A model generated the notes under the pieces. The model was not told where the DNA came from. It did no database searches and saw nothing but the letters and a program-made list of their open reading frames with translations. A stretch of 20,537 nt of DNA, from contig JAIOXC010000011.1 in the NCBI GenBank assembly GCA_021741795.1, positions 1 through 20,537 on the forward strand, in the 5' to 3' direction. The translations under genes and the position numbers were made by a program. Shown one piece after another: positions 7,432-14,344 of this stretch. Position 1 is the stretch's first letter, and the number at the start of each line of letters is the position of its first letter. Origin of the DNA: Ilumatobacteraceae bacterium. Lineage in GTDB: Bacteria; Actinomycetota; Acidimicrobiia; Acidimicrobiales; Ilumatobacteraceae.

Positions 7432-8931
7432 TTGTCCGCAAGTAGACTTCATCAAGTGCCAACCCCAGAAAATCGCGGTCCACGTCGTCCGCGACGGGAA
7501 GAAGAATCCGGCAGGCCATCGCGTCCCGCACGCCAGGGTGGCGCTGGTGGAGCTGGCGGTCGTTCAGACAGACCAGCCGCAGGCCGTGGCCGTCCAAGTA
7601 GTGGCCGTCCAAGTAGTGGCCGTCCAAGTAGTGGCCGTCCAAGTAGTGGCCGTCCAAGTAGTGGCCGTCCAAGTAGTGGCCGTCCTTCGGACAGTCGCGG
7701 TCGCCCATCAGATAGTCGCGGTCGTCCGTCAGCAGATCGTGGAGATCGTCCATCCCGTCCAGGTAGTCGTCCAGCAGGTCGTCCTGCATACGGACAAAGT
7801 GATGGCCCAAGTCGCGGTCGTCCGTCAGCAGGTCGCGGTCGACCGTCAGTAGATCGCGGTGATCGTTCGTCGTATAGCCGTGGTGATTCAGCAGGTCGTC
7901 CGCCAGCAGGTCGTGGCCGTCCGAGTAGTGGCCGTCCTCCAGCAGATCGCGGTGATCGCGGTGATCGTTCGTCGTATAGCCGTGGTGATTCAGCAGGTCG
8001 CGGTCGTCCACCAGCAGGTCGTGGTCGTCCAGATTCCGGCCGTTCATTCCGGGATGATGATCGCCCAGTAGTTCCGCAGACCGCTGCACAGCGCAAAGCG
8101 GACGAAGTTCGTTATCGCACAGGTGGTCGCAAGAACGATCGAGATGCGTTGCCGCGCAATACTCAATCAAACGAAGTTTGGAAAGACGAAGGTTCGACTC
8201 GTCCAGCACGTGGTCGTGGTCCTCGTCGCGAAGAGGAATCAGCACCAATTCGTCTCGAGCGAGATGAGCGTCGTGCTTCTGCAGCCGCGATGGCACATGT
8301 TGAGGCAACAGTCGCGGGAAGCATTATCGCAATTGTTGGAGAGCGCGCATCTAAGCGGCTGATCGAGAAACTTGCGTTGGCACTCGATGCATTTGAGCGC
8401 GGTCGTTACCAAGACGCCAAGAAAATTATCATTCCCATCTCGCGGGATTGCCCGGGAGTTGAACTGATTCACGAAATCGCTGGATTGTCGATGTATCGCA
8501 TGGGTCAATGGCGCGATGCTGCAGATCACTTAGAGCAGGCTCGTGCGCTCACATCTGGTTCAACACTGAATCATCCAGTGCTCGCAGACTGTTATCGCGC
8601 ATTAATGCGTTACGACAAAGTCGACGAGTTGTGGAAAGAACTCAAAGATGCCTCTCCGGATCCGACGATTGTGGCTGAAGGCCGCATCGTTGCCGCAAGC
8701 GCTCTTGCCGATCAGGGCGACATCCAAGGCGCAGTCCGTTTGATGCAGCAATCTAAGCAAGACCCAGCCAAGGTTCGCGAGCATCATTTGCGCGAATGGT
8801 ATGTGCTTGCCGACTTGTACGACCGATCAGGCGACGTTATTCAGGCGCGCGCAATTTTTCAGCGCATTGCAAAGAACGATGCAGACTTCACCGATGTTCG
8901 TGATCGGCTTGAGACTCTCGGTTCTCGCTAG
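7432..8931 (+). CDS. TPR-like protein with long RGRP/GRPSS-repeat basic tail
   Basis: Function unknown. From the TTG at 7432 it has 499 residues. Residues 1 to about 280 are low-complexity and strongly basic (Arg, Gly, Pro, Ser, Asp). They include six GRPSS units at 53-82 and eight RGRP tetrapeptides starting near 52, 89, 96, 128, 135, 161, 190 and 197; RGRP is the core of DNA-binding AT-hooks. Residues of about 285-499 are helical, with spaced motifs such as FERGRYQDAK, YRMGQWRDAADHLEQA and LYDRSGDVIQARAIFQRIA that look like tetratricopeptide repeats. No signal peptide or membrane segment is seen, so it should be cytoplasmic. M. tuberculosis also has a TPR protein (Rv1691) between tyrS and the HAD phosphatase. 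Start is uncertain: TTG 7432 touches AGGAG (7427-7431) with no spacing, and GTG 7456 is an alternative. Confidence 0.85.
   Translation: MSASRLHQVPTPENRGPRRPRREEESGRPSRPARQGGAGGAGGRSDRPAAGRGRPSSGRPSSGRPSSGRPSSGRPSSGRPSSGRPSDSRGRPSDSRGRPSADRGDRPSRPGSRPAGRPAYGQSDGPSRGRPSAGRGRPSVDRGDRSSYSRGDSAGRPPAGRGRPSSGRPPADRGDRGDRSSYSRGDSAGRGRPPAGRGRPDSGRSFRDDDRPVVPQTAAQRKADEVRYRTGGRKNDRDALPRNTQSNEVWKDEGSTRPARGRGPRREEESAPIRLERDERRASAAAMAHVEATVAGSIIAIVGERASKRLIEKLALALDAFERGRYQDAKKIIIPISRDCPGVELIHEIAGLSMYRMGQWRDAADHLEQARALTSGSTLNHPVLADCYRALMRYDKVDELWKELKDASPDPTIVAEGRIVAASALADQGDIQGAVRLMQQSKQDPAKVREHHLREWYVLADLYDRSGDVIQARAIFQRIAKNDADFTDVRDRLETLGSR
7588..7680 (+). repeat. Perfect 15-bp tandem repeat, six copies
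   Basis: The unit CGTCCAAGTAGTGGC occurs six times without a mismatch from 7591 to 7680, and GGC at 7588-7590 extends the phase. It encodes Gly-Arg-Pro-Ser-Ser repeats in the tail of the TPR protein. Because 15 is a multiple of three, gain or loss of units would keep the frame. Identical codons in every copy point to recent slippage or expansion rather than old amino-acid selection alone. Confidence 0.97.
7852..8000 (+). repeat. Pair of identical 47-bp direct repeats
   Basis: Positions 7852-7898 and 7954-8000 are identical over 47 bp, with copies offset by 102 bp (34 codons). Each encodes Asp-Arg-Gly-Asp-Arg-Ser-Ser-Tyr-Ser-Arg-Gly-Asp-Ser-Ala-Gly-Arg in the disordered tail. Just before copy 2 the unit GATCGCGGT is also doubled (7945-7962). 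Like the 15-bp array it is in phase with the reading frame, so it is an internal duplication of the coding sequence. Confidence 0.93.
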
Positions 8932-8937
8932 TAGCAA

Positions 8938-10140
8938 TTAATCGCGAGTATTGAGCTCGCGGATTACAAAACCGGTACGCAGTTTTGGCGTAAAGAACGT
9001 TGACTTTGGTGGCATCAAAATACCTTCGGTTGCTGTCCGTTTGATCTCGGCAACACTCACAGGTCTAATCAGAATTGCTGCGTTGGCTTGCTGCTGCGAA
9101 AGTACTTCGACAACTTCAGTCACGCCATGCTGAAACGAAACTGTGTGCGGCAGATCTCGTAACGCGTGCTCAAGACGGGCGCTGTCCAGTGATCGAATGC
9201 CATCGAACGAATCTTTGCGTGGAGTCAGCCACTTTGTTTGGAGGTCGCTAGCAATAAAACATAGGCAGTTGTCTTTGTCCATAGTCGAAAGTGTGTTTGT
9301 GTTAATTGGTGGCGCATCGGTGATGGTGAAGGATTGAGCAAGTGTTGCAAGTAACGCTGTTGCCGAGACATCGGTGTACAGACGATGAATTGCAGCAACG
9401 CTCAGTTGCTCGTCGATTAACTCGTTAACAAAGGTGAGCGTTTGCTCGGCGTCGGTAGCAGACGAATTCGTACGAATACGGGTTTCGTCTCTGTATGTGC
9501 GACTGATTGCATAGCGGTGATGTCCGTCGGCGATGATCACCGGATGTTTGGCAATGCAATCGGTTATTGATGCGATACGAGTTGGGTCGCTAACGCGCTC
9601 GACGGTGTGCGTGACGCGCTGTTCGTCTACGTACGAACCAACAACTTCTGCGGGCGCTTTCAGTATCTCGCTGAGACCAGGAGCAAGACTCAGGCCCCAA
9701 ACCGGAGAAAGATTGGCATCTGTTGCTCTGGTGAGATCGAGTCGATCGGTCTTTGCTTTTGGCGTGGTGCGCTCGTGGGGCAGCACATCTCCCGCTCCTT
9801 CGTCTACAACTTCGATTCCGCCTAATACACCAACAATATTTCGTTGGTTGCCGATGGTGTCACGAAACTGCATGCGATACAACGTGAACGAAGGTGTTTC
9901 ATCGCGTACAAGCACTCCGCTTTGGATCCAGTTTTGGAGTGTTTGTGCTGCAGCCAGATATGCGTCTGGCTGGGTTGATGTAGCGACAGGCAAATCAATA
10001 TTGACAACATTGTGATCGTGCTGAGCGACCAAATTGGCGCGGTCGCTGTCGTTCAATACGTCGTATGGAGGAGCACAGGTTTTGCGGAGGTCTGTAGATG
10101 GCGCATACCGAAGTGCGCGAAATGGAAGAAAACGAGGCAC
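8938..10140 (-). CDS. DUF1015 family protein
   Basis: This is a 400-residue protein of the DUF1015 family, of unproven function. Starting at GTG 10140 it begins MPRFLPFRALRYAP, the usual opening of the family, and includes APPYDVL (about 23-29), LPHERT (120-125), KTDRL (130-134) and ADGHHRYA (204-211). The DGHHR box resembles the nucleotide-binding motif of ParB/sulfiredoxin-like serine kinases (SerK, SbnI), so a small-molecule kinase role is conceivable but only inferred. A longer frame to 10260 exists, but those 40 residues fall before the family start and overlap the divergent HAD gene. It converges on the TPR gene with only 6 bp between stops, and its start is 9 bp from the HAD start. No Shine-Dalgarno is visible. 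Confidence 0.87.
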   Translation of the reverse strand: MPRFLPFRALRYAPSTDLRKTCAPPYDVLNDSDRANLVAQHDHNVVNIDLPVATSTQPDAYLAAAQTLQNWIQSGVLVRDETPSFTLYRMQFRDTIGNQRNIVGVLGGIEVVDEGAGDVLPHERTTPKAKTDRLDLTRATDANLSPVWGLSLAPGLSEILKAPAEVVGSYVDEQRVTHTVERVSDPTRIASITDCIAKHPVIIADGHHRYAISRTYRDETRIRTNSSATDAEQTLTFVNELIDEQLSVAAIHRLYTDVSATALLATLAQSFTITDAPPINTNTLSTMDKDNCLCFIASDLQTKWLTPRKDSFDGIRSLDSARLEHALRDLPHTVSFQHGVTEVVEVLSQQQANAAILIRPVSVAEIKRTATEGILMPPKSTFFTPKLRTGFVIRELNTRD

Positions 10141-10149
10141 AATTACAGT
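10141..10149. promoter_or_regulatory. 9-bp divergent intergenic spacer
   Basis: The GTG of the DUF1015 gene (minus, 10140) and the GTG of the HAD gene (plus, 10150) are separated by only 9 bp (AATTACAGT). Any promoter for either gene must therefore lie within the coding sequence of the other. At leaderless distance, the plus strand shows CACAAT (10138-10143, 4 of 6 to the -10 consensus) and the minus strand shows CACACT (10152-10147). Both are weak matches. A GAGG at 10134-10137 is 12 bases before the HAD start and could be a poor Shine-Dalgarno. Confidence 0.5.
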
Positions 10150-10992
10150 GTGCCATCTGCAGCCCCGATTTTGTGCGATTTGGATGGTGTCGTATGGCTG
10201 ATGCATCAGCCAATTGCTGGATCTGTCAATGCGATTGAGTCGCTTCGAAATGCTGGTCATCGGGTGCTATTTGTGACGAACAATTCTTTTTCTGTTGTGG
10301 CCGATCAAGAAAACGCACTGGCCAAGATCGGTATTGACGCGCACAATGACGTAGTCACGTCGTCTCAGGCTGCTGGGGCACTATTGCGCAAAGGTGAAAG
10401 AGTGTTGCTTGGAGGTGGCCCGGGTGCTGTCGAAGCGATCATGAATGCTGGTGCAATTCTGGCAGGACGTTCTGACGATCACACTCACGGTGATTCGGTT
10501 GCACAGAAAATGATTAGCGAATTTGATCAGCAATTTGATGTAGCGATGGTTGGGTATCACTCAACATTTGATTACCGCGGGTTGACCAGACTGTCGAACG
10601 CGGTGCGTAATGGCGCGCGACTGATTGCGACCAACGACGATGCAACATATCCAACACCTCACGGTTTGATCCCGGGTGGTGGATCAATCTTGGCGGCAGT
10701 TGCCGCAGCCTCGGGCGTTGAGCCAATCATCGCCGGCAAGCCGCACAGCCCAATGGCCGATTTGGTTCGCCAAGTTTTGGGCATCAATGATCTTTCTGAT
10801 GCGTGGATGGTTGGTGACAGACCTTCAACAGACGGATTATTTGCACAGACCGTCGGTTGCAAGTTTGCTCAAGTATTGACAGGCATCTCGTCGCTCAATG
10901 ATGTGAATGATGATGCGAGCGATGTTGTTGCAGGCGATACTCATGTGTTTGCCGATCTTGCTACCTTCGCCAACATAATTGTTGGTTCGTAG
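10150..10992 (+). CDS. HAD-IIA (NagD-like) phosphatase, probable glycerol/glycolate phosphate phosphatase
   Basis: This is a haloacid dehalogenase-type phosphatase, 280 residues from GTG 10150. Motif I is DLDGVV with nucleophile Asp10 and Asp12; motif II is VTNNS (Thr43); the motif III lysine is in GKPHS (Lys197); motif IV is VGDRPSTD with Asp223 and Asp228. The cap domain between motifs II and III is of the NagD/p-nitrophenylphosphatase type. The M. tuberculosis gene in the same place beside tlyA, Rv1692, is a glycerol-3-phosphate phosphatase, so the same role is the best guess; the exact substrate is not shown by sequence. The frame extends upstream to 10012, but that part is antisense to the DUF1015 gene and precedes the family start. 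The stop lies 4 bp before tlyA. Confidence 0.9.
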   Translation: MPSAAPILCDLDGVVWLMHQPIAGSVNAIESLRNAGHRVLFVTNNSFSVVADQENALAKIGIDAHNDVVTSSQAAGALLRKGERVLLGGGPGAVEAIMNAGAILAGRSDDHTHGDSVAQKMISEFDQQFDVAMVGYHSTFDYRGLTRLSNAVRNGARLIATNDDATYPTPHGLIPGGGSILAAVAAASGVEPIIAGKPHSPMADLVRQVLGINDLSDAWMVGDRPSTDGLFAQTVGCKFAQVLTGISSLNDVNDDASDVVAGDTHVFADLATFANIIVGS

Positions 10993-10996
10993 ACAG

Positions 10997-11770
10997 ATGT
11001 CTAAATCTCGTTTGCGACTCGACAACTGGTTGGTCAAGCAAGGGATAGCAACAGATGCAGGGCATGCGAAAGTGTTGATTGATCAAGGCGTGATTCTCGT
11101 CAATGGATCGATTGCACTAACGGATAATCGGATGATCGCAAATTCGGACAGTGTGTTGTTGTCGACACCAGCACGATTCGTTTCGCGTGGTGGAGAAAAA
11201 CTTGAAGCAGCGCTGCAGTCGTTTGGTGTTGAGCTGGTTAATAAGCGCGTGTTGGATGTGGGGGCTTCAACGGGAGGTTTCACCGATTGTGTTTTGCAAC
11301 ACGGGGCTACCGAGGTGACCGCCCTAGATGTAGGCAAGTCGCAATTGCACGATCGCCTGGTGCGCGATCCACGAGTGACAGTACGTGACTCAACGAATGC
11401 ACGGTCGATGACGTTCGCCATGGTTGGCGACTTTGATGTGATTGTTGCAGACCTCTCTTTTATCTCGCTGCGCCAAGTTTCAACAGCACTTTGTGAAGTG
11501 CTCCGTCCACATGGAGACATGATCTTGCTGGTGAAGCCGCAATTTGAAGCCGAAAAGTCCGAAGTTGACAAGGGTGCTGGAGTGATTAGGGACTCGGAGA
11601 TCCATCAGCGGACGATCGCTCAAGTTGTTCAGGCGTTTAATGCGCAGGGGATGAAGCAATCAGGACTCATCGAGTCTCCATTGCGTGGGGCAGACGGAAA
11701 TACCGAATTCTTGCTCCATCTGCGCAGGGATCTCTTAAGTGGTGCGCACTCTGTGAGTGGGGTTGAGTAA
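10997..11770 (+). CDS. tlyA: TlyA 2'-O-methyltransferase for 16S/23S rRNA
   Basis: This is a ribosomal RNA ribose methyltransferase of the TlyA family; in mycobacteria it modifies C1409 of 16S and C1920 of 23S rRNA and sets capreomycin sensitivity. The 257-residue product has an N-terminal S4 RNA-binding domain (residues 4 to about 60, RLRLDNWLVKQG), then a FtsJ/RrmJ-like fold with the SAM loop DVGASTGGFTD (87-97). The K-D-K-E tetrad is visible as Lys68, Asp152, Lys180 and Glu237, almost the M. tuberculosis positions. ATG 10997 is chosen because the S4 domain begins there; six upstream in-frame residues overlap the HAD gene. No Shine-Dalgarno is seen; with the upstream stop 4 bp away, translational coupling is likely. 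Confidence 0.94.
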   Translation: MSKSRLRLDNWLVKQGIATDAGHAKVLIDQGVILVNGSIALTDNRMIANSDSVLLSTPARFVSRGGEKLEAALQSFGVELVNKRVLDVGASTGGFTDCVLQHGATEVTALDVGKSQLHDRLVRDPRVTVRDSTNARSMTFAMVGDFDVIVADLSFISLRQVSTALCEVLRPHGDMILLVKPQFEAEKSEVDKGAGVIRDSEIHQRTIAQVVQAFNAQGMKQSGLIESPLRGADGNTEFLLHLRRDLLSGAHSVSGVE

Positions 11771-11794
11771 GTTGGCAGGCATGGAGATGAGCCG

Positions 11795-12658
11795 ATGAAA
11801 TCCATTTTTGTGGTGGCCCACCACACACGCGGCGAGATCGCTCAGTTGCTGACCGACCTAGAAGCGTGGTGCACGAAACACGGCCACAATTTGTGGATGT
11901 TGCCCGCAGACGCGAATGCCAGAGGGTGTGAGCATCTAGCAAGCGGTAGGGCGGCCATGGATGCCGACATCGTGTTGTCATTGGGCGGTGACGGCACAGT
12001 GTTGCGGGCGGTACATCTGTTGGACGGTGCACCAGTGCCGATCCTTGGTGTCAACGTGGGCACGCTTGGTTACCTGACTGAAATTGAACCTTCCGAATGC
12101 ATCGATGCATTGCAGCGTTGGGTTGAAGGTCGCGAAGGCAAAGATTTTATTATCGACAAACGAATGATGCTGACGGTGTTGCTCAAGCGTGCCGGCGGCG
12201 GCACCGATCTTTCGTGGCGCGCTTTGAACGAAGCAGTGCTCGAAAAACAACAATCTGGTCATACGGTGTGGCTCGATGTAGTGATCAACTCTGAGCTATT
12301 TGCCACATATTCTGCTGATGGTCTTATTGTTTCTACTCCCACGGGCAGCACGGCGTATTCAATGTCGGCCCGCGGACCAGTGGTGTCGCCACGTCACCGA
12401 GCATTGCTTGTTACACCAGTTTCTCCACACATGTTGTTTGATCGCGCTCTCGTGCTCGACCCACACGAATCATTATTGATTGAAGTTGTTGGCACCCGAC
12501 CAGTAGATATGGCGCTAGACGGACGCAAAGTGATGAGTCTGACGCAGGGCGATGTCGTGAGTTTTGCTCCAGACACATGCACTGCAGAGTTCTTGCGTTT
12601 TAAAACCCCAAAGTTTCATCAAATCGTGCGCACCAAATTTGGTCTTGGAGATGATTGA
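11795..12658 (+). CDS. nadK: NAD kinase
   Basis: This enzyme phosphorylates NAD to NADP using ATP or polyphosphate. The 287-residue product contains the family loop LGGDGT (residues 63-68), GVNVGTLGYL, ALNEAVL and TPTGSTAYSMSARGP, the last two forming the nucleotide site. Length is normal for actinobacterial NadK/PpnK. A good Shine-Dalgarno GGAG at 11783-11786 lies 8 bases before ATG 11795. It lies between tlyA and recN, exactly as ppnK does in mycobacteria, and its TGA shares one base with the recN ATG. Nothing unusual is seen. Confidence 0.95.
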   Translation: MKSIFVVAHHTRGEIAQLLTDLEAWCTKHGHNLWMLPADANARGCEHLASGRAAMDADIVLSLGGDGTVLRAVHLLDGAPVPILGVNVGTLGYLTEIEPSECIDALQRWVEGREGKDFIIDKRMMLTVLLKRAGGGTDLSWRALNEAVLEKQQSGHTVWLDVVINSELFATYSADGLIVSTPTGSTAYSMSARGPVVSPRHRALLVTPVSPHMLFDRALVLDPHESLLIEVVGTRPVDMALDGRKVMSLTQGDVVSFAPDTCTAEFLRFKTPKFHQIVRTKFGLGDD

Positions 12659-14262
12659 TGCTCAGTGAATTACACATCGAGAATCTTGGTGTAATTGAAA
12701 AACTTGATCTGTCCATTGGTGAGGGCCTCGTTGCACTGACGGGTGAAACCGGTGCAGGTAAAACGATGTTGGTCGAGGCTATTGACCTGCTCGTGGGCGG
12801 AAGAGCCGATGCGTCGGTTGTTCGAACCGGATGCGAAGAGGCTCGCGTTGAAGGCAGATTTGTTACCGACGAGAGTGAAGTGATTTTGTGTCGAGTCGTG
12901 CCTGTCACTGGCCGTTCACGCGCCTATATCAATGGTCGACTTGCAACGGTTGCGCAACTTGCCGAATATGGTGCCGAGCTTGTGGATCTACATGGACAGC
13001 ATGCACACCAAAGCTTGCTCGGGGCATCTGCTCAACGCCTGGCACTCGATCACTTTTGTGGAATTGATCTAGAACCATTGCGCAACGCTCGCGCTCGATT
13101 AACAGAAATAGAGGCATTGCTTGCAACGCTTGGCGGCGACGAACGCGCACGTGCGCGTGAAATTGACCTGTTGCGTTTTCAGGTAAAGGAAATTGCCGAC
13201 GCCGGGCTACGGAGTGCGAACGAAGACGAAGACCTCTCTCGTTCGGAAGATGTGCTTGCTGATGCGGTGGCTCATCGCGAGGCACTGTATGCGGCAGCTT
13301 CGGCTTTGCAAGATGATGATGGAGCGAGCGATGTTGTGGGTCGGTCTATTGCAGCCATTAGCCACCGTGAGACATTTGCAGTGTTCGTTGAGCGACTCAA
13401 GAACGTGCAGGCCGAGATAGATGACGTCGCACGTGAAATGCGTGATGTTGCCGAATCGATCGAAGAGGATCCAGCCAAGTTGGAAGAGGTTCGACAACGT
13501 CGTCACTTGCTCGTTGACCTGCGCCGCAAATATGGAGAGTCTCTGAGTGAAGTTATTGCGTACGGAGCGGAGAGCGGGTTGCGGCTCAGCGAATTGGAGA
13601 GTTTTGAAGCCCGTGCTGCAACATTGGATGCCGATCGCGCTGCTGCGATACAACAACTTCGTTCTGCTCAGAAGGTAGTGGGTGAGGCCCGTCGAGCGGC
13701 AGCACCAAAGTTGGCAAAGGCGGTGCAAATCCATCTGCGCACGTTGGCAATGGCGCATGCAGTTGTCGAGGTTTCGGTCGGCGATGATCCAGGTGACGAA
13801 GTGACCTTCTTGCTTGCGGCTAACCCAGGGTCGCCACCGTTACCGCTCACAAAAGTCGCGTCGGGTGGTGAATTGGCTCGCACGATGTTGGCACTGCGAT
13901 TGGTACTCACTCAAGGACCATCCACGCTGGTGTTCGATGAGGTCGATGCCGGTATCGGTGGGGAGGCAGCCGTTGCGGTAGCCGGTGCTTTGGCCCAACT
14001 TGGACACAGACATCAGGTATTGGTGGTCACCCATCTTGCTCAAGTAGCGGCCGCGGCTCATCGGCAAATCAGGGTCTCAAAAACGGTCAAATCCAAACAG
14101 ACTTTTGCCGAAGCCAGTGAAGTGGCAGATCAGGATCGTGTTGGGGAGATTGCACGCATGCTCTCGGGCGGCATGGCCGAGGAAGCCGCCCTCAACTATG
14201 CCTCCGAATTGCTCAAGGCATCAAGCGATCGTTCGAGCGGCCAGAGGCGCACACGTCGCTAG
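12658..14262 (+). CDS. recN: DNA repair protein RecN
   Basis: This SMC-like ATPase acts in recombinational repair of double-strand breaks. The 534-residue product has Walker A GETGAGKT (residues 29-36), the ABC signature SGGE (402-405), Walker B LVFDEVDAGIGG (Asp427, Glu428) and a VVTHLAQVAA switch histidine. The intervening region (about 150-370) is rich in Glu/Arg/Leu/Ala helices, in line with the short coiled coil of RecN. Length is at the low end for the family. ATG 12658 overlaps the NAD kinase stop (TGATG); a TTG three bases earlier is also open, but the ATG is preferred. No LexA-type SOS box was recognised upstream, and the gene appears to be driven from the upstream operon. Confidence 0.95.
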   Translation: MLSELHIENLGVIEKLDLSIGEGLVALTGETGAGKTMLVEAIDLLVGGRADASVVRTGCEEARVEGRFVTDESEVILCRVVPVTGRSRAYINGRLATVAQLAEYGAELVDLHGQHAHQSLLGASAQRLALDHFCGIDLEPLRNARARLTEIEALLATLGGDERARAREIDLLRFQVKEIADAGLRSANEDEDLSRSEDVLADAVAHREALYAAASALQDDDGASDVVGRSIAAISHRETFAVFVERLKNVQAEIDDVAREMRDVAESIEEDPAKLEEVRQRRHLLVDLRRKYGESLSEVIAYGAESGLRLSELESFEARAATLDADRAAAIQQLRSAQKVVGEARRAAAPKLAKAVQIHLRTLAMAHAVVEVSVGDDPGDEVTFLLAANPGSPPLPLTKVASGGELARTMLALRLVLTQGPSTLVFDEVDAGIGGEAAVAVAGALAQLGHRHQVLVVTHLAQVAAAAHRQIRVSKTVKSKQTFAEASEVADQDRVGEIARMLSGGMAEEAALNYASELLKASSDRSSGQRRTRR

Positions 14263-14344
14263 CCACCGCGAGGGTATGCTTATCTTCCGTCGTGGAGTTT
14301 CTGGTCCCAGTCGGGAGCGCTCCACACAGAGACGGGAGCAAGTA
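14263..14344 (+). promoter_or_regulatory. recN-pyrG gap with possible pyrG promoter, hairpins and Shine-Dalgarno
   Basis: The 82-bp gap holds TATGCT at 14275-14280, a fair -10 element without an obvious -35. Two hairpins could form in its leader: GTGGAG (14292-14297) with CTCCAC (14320-14325), and TCCC (14305-14308) with GGGA (14313-14316); the small one nests inside the large one. GGGAG at 14334-14338 is a Shine-Dalgarno 6 bases before the GTG at 14345 and decides that start. No U-run follows the hairpins, so attenuation is not evident. Confidence 0.45.

Noticed and set aside
7588..8000. Repeat cluster as a CRISPR array
   Set aside because: Units are directly abutting with no unique spacers, in phase with codons, and no cas genes are present.
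7397..8308. Long minus-strand open frame (303 codons, His/Asp/Leu-rich with YLDGH repeats) opposite the TPR gene
   Set aside because: It is open only because the 15-bp and related repeats lack stops in most frames. The plus-strand frame has a globular conserved-looking TPR domain continuing after the repeats, while the minus frame has no recognisable domain and spans the tyrS-TPR gap.
8932..8937. Intrinsic terminator between the TPR and DUF1015 genes
   Set aside because: Only 6 bp separate the two stops and no hairpin with a U-run is visible around them.
9533..10015. 160-codon plus-strand frame opposite the DUF1015 gene
   Set aside because: Ser/Arg-rich shadow; the minus strand carries the family motifs ADGHHRYA and LPFRALRY.
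10012..10149. 46-codon N-terminal extension of the HAD gene
   Set aside because: It is antisense to the start of the DUF1015 gene, has no HAD-family match, and the conserved CDLDGVV motif needs only the GTG at 10150.
12600..12657. LexA (SOS) box controlling recN
   Set aside because: The region before recN is NAD kinase coding sequence; I saw no GAAC-N4-GTTC type palindrome there. The GTTCGAAC near 12818 is inside recN and has the wrong arrangement.
14105..14344. 80-codon extension of pyrG into recN
   Set aside because: It lies in another frame of recN, lacks CTP synthase motifs, and the GTG at 14345 has a well-placed Shine-Dalgarno.
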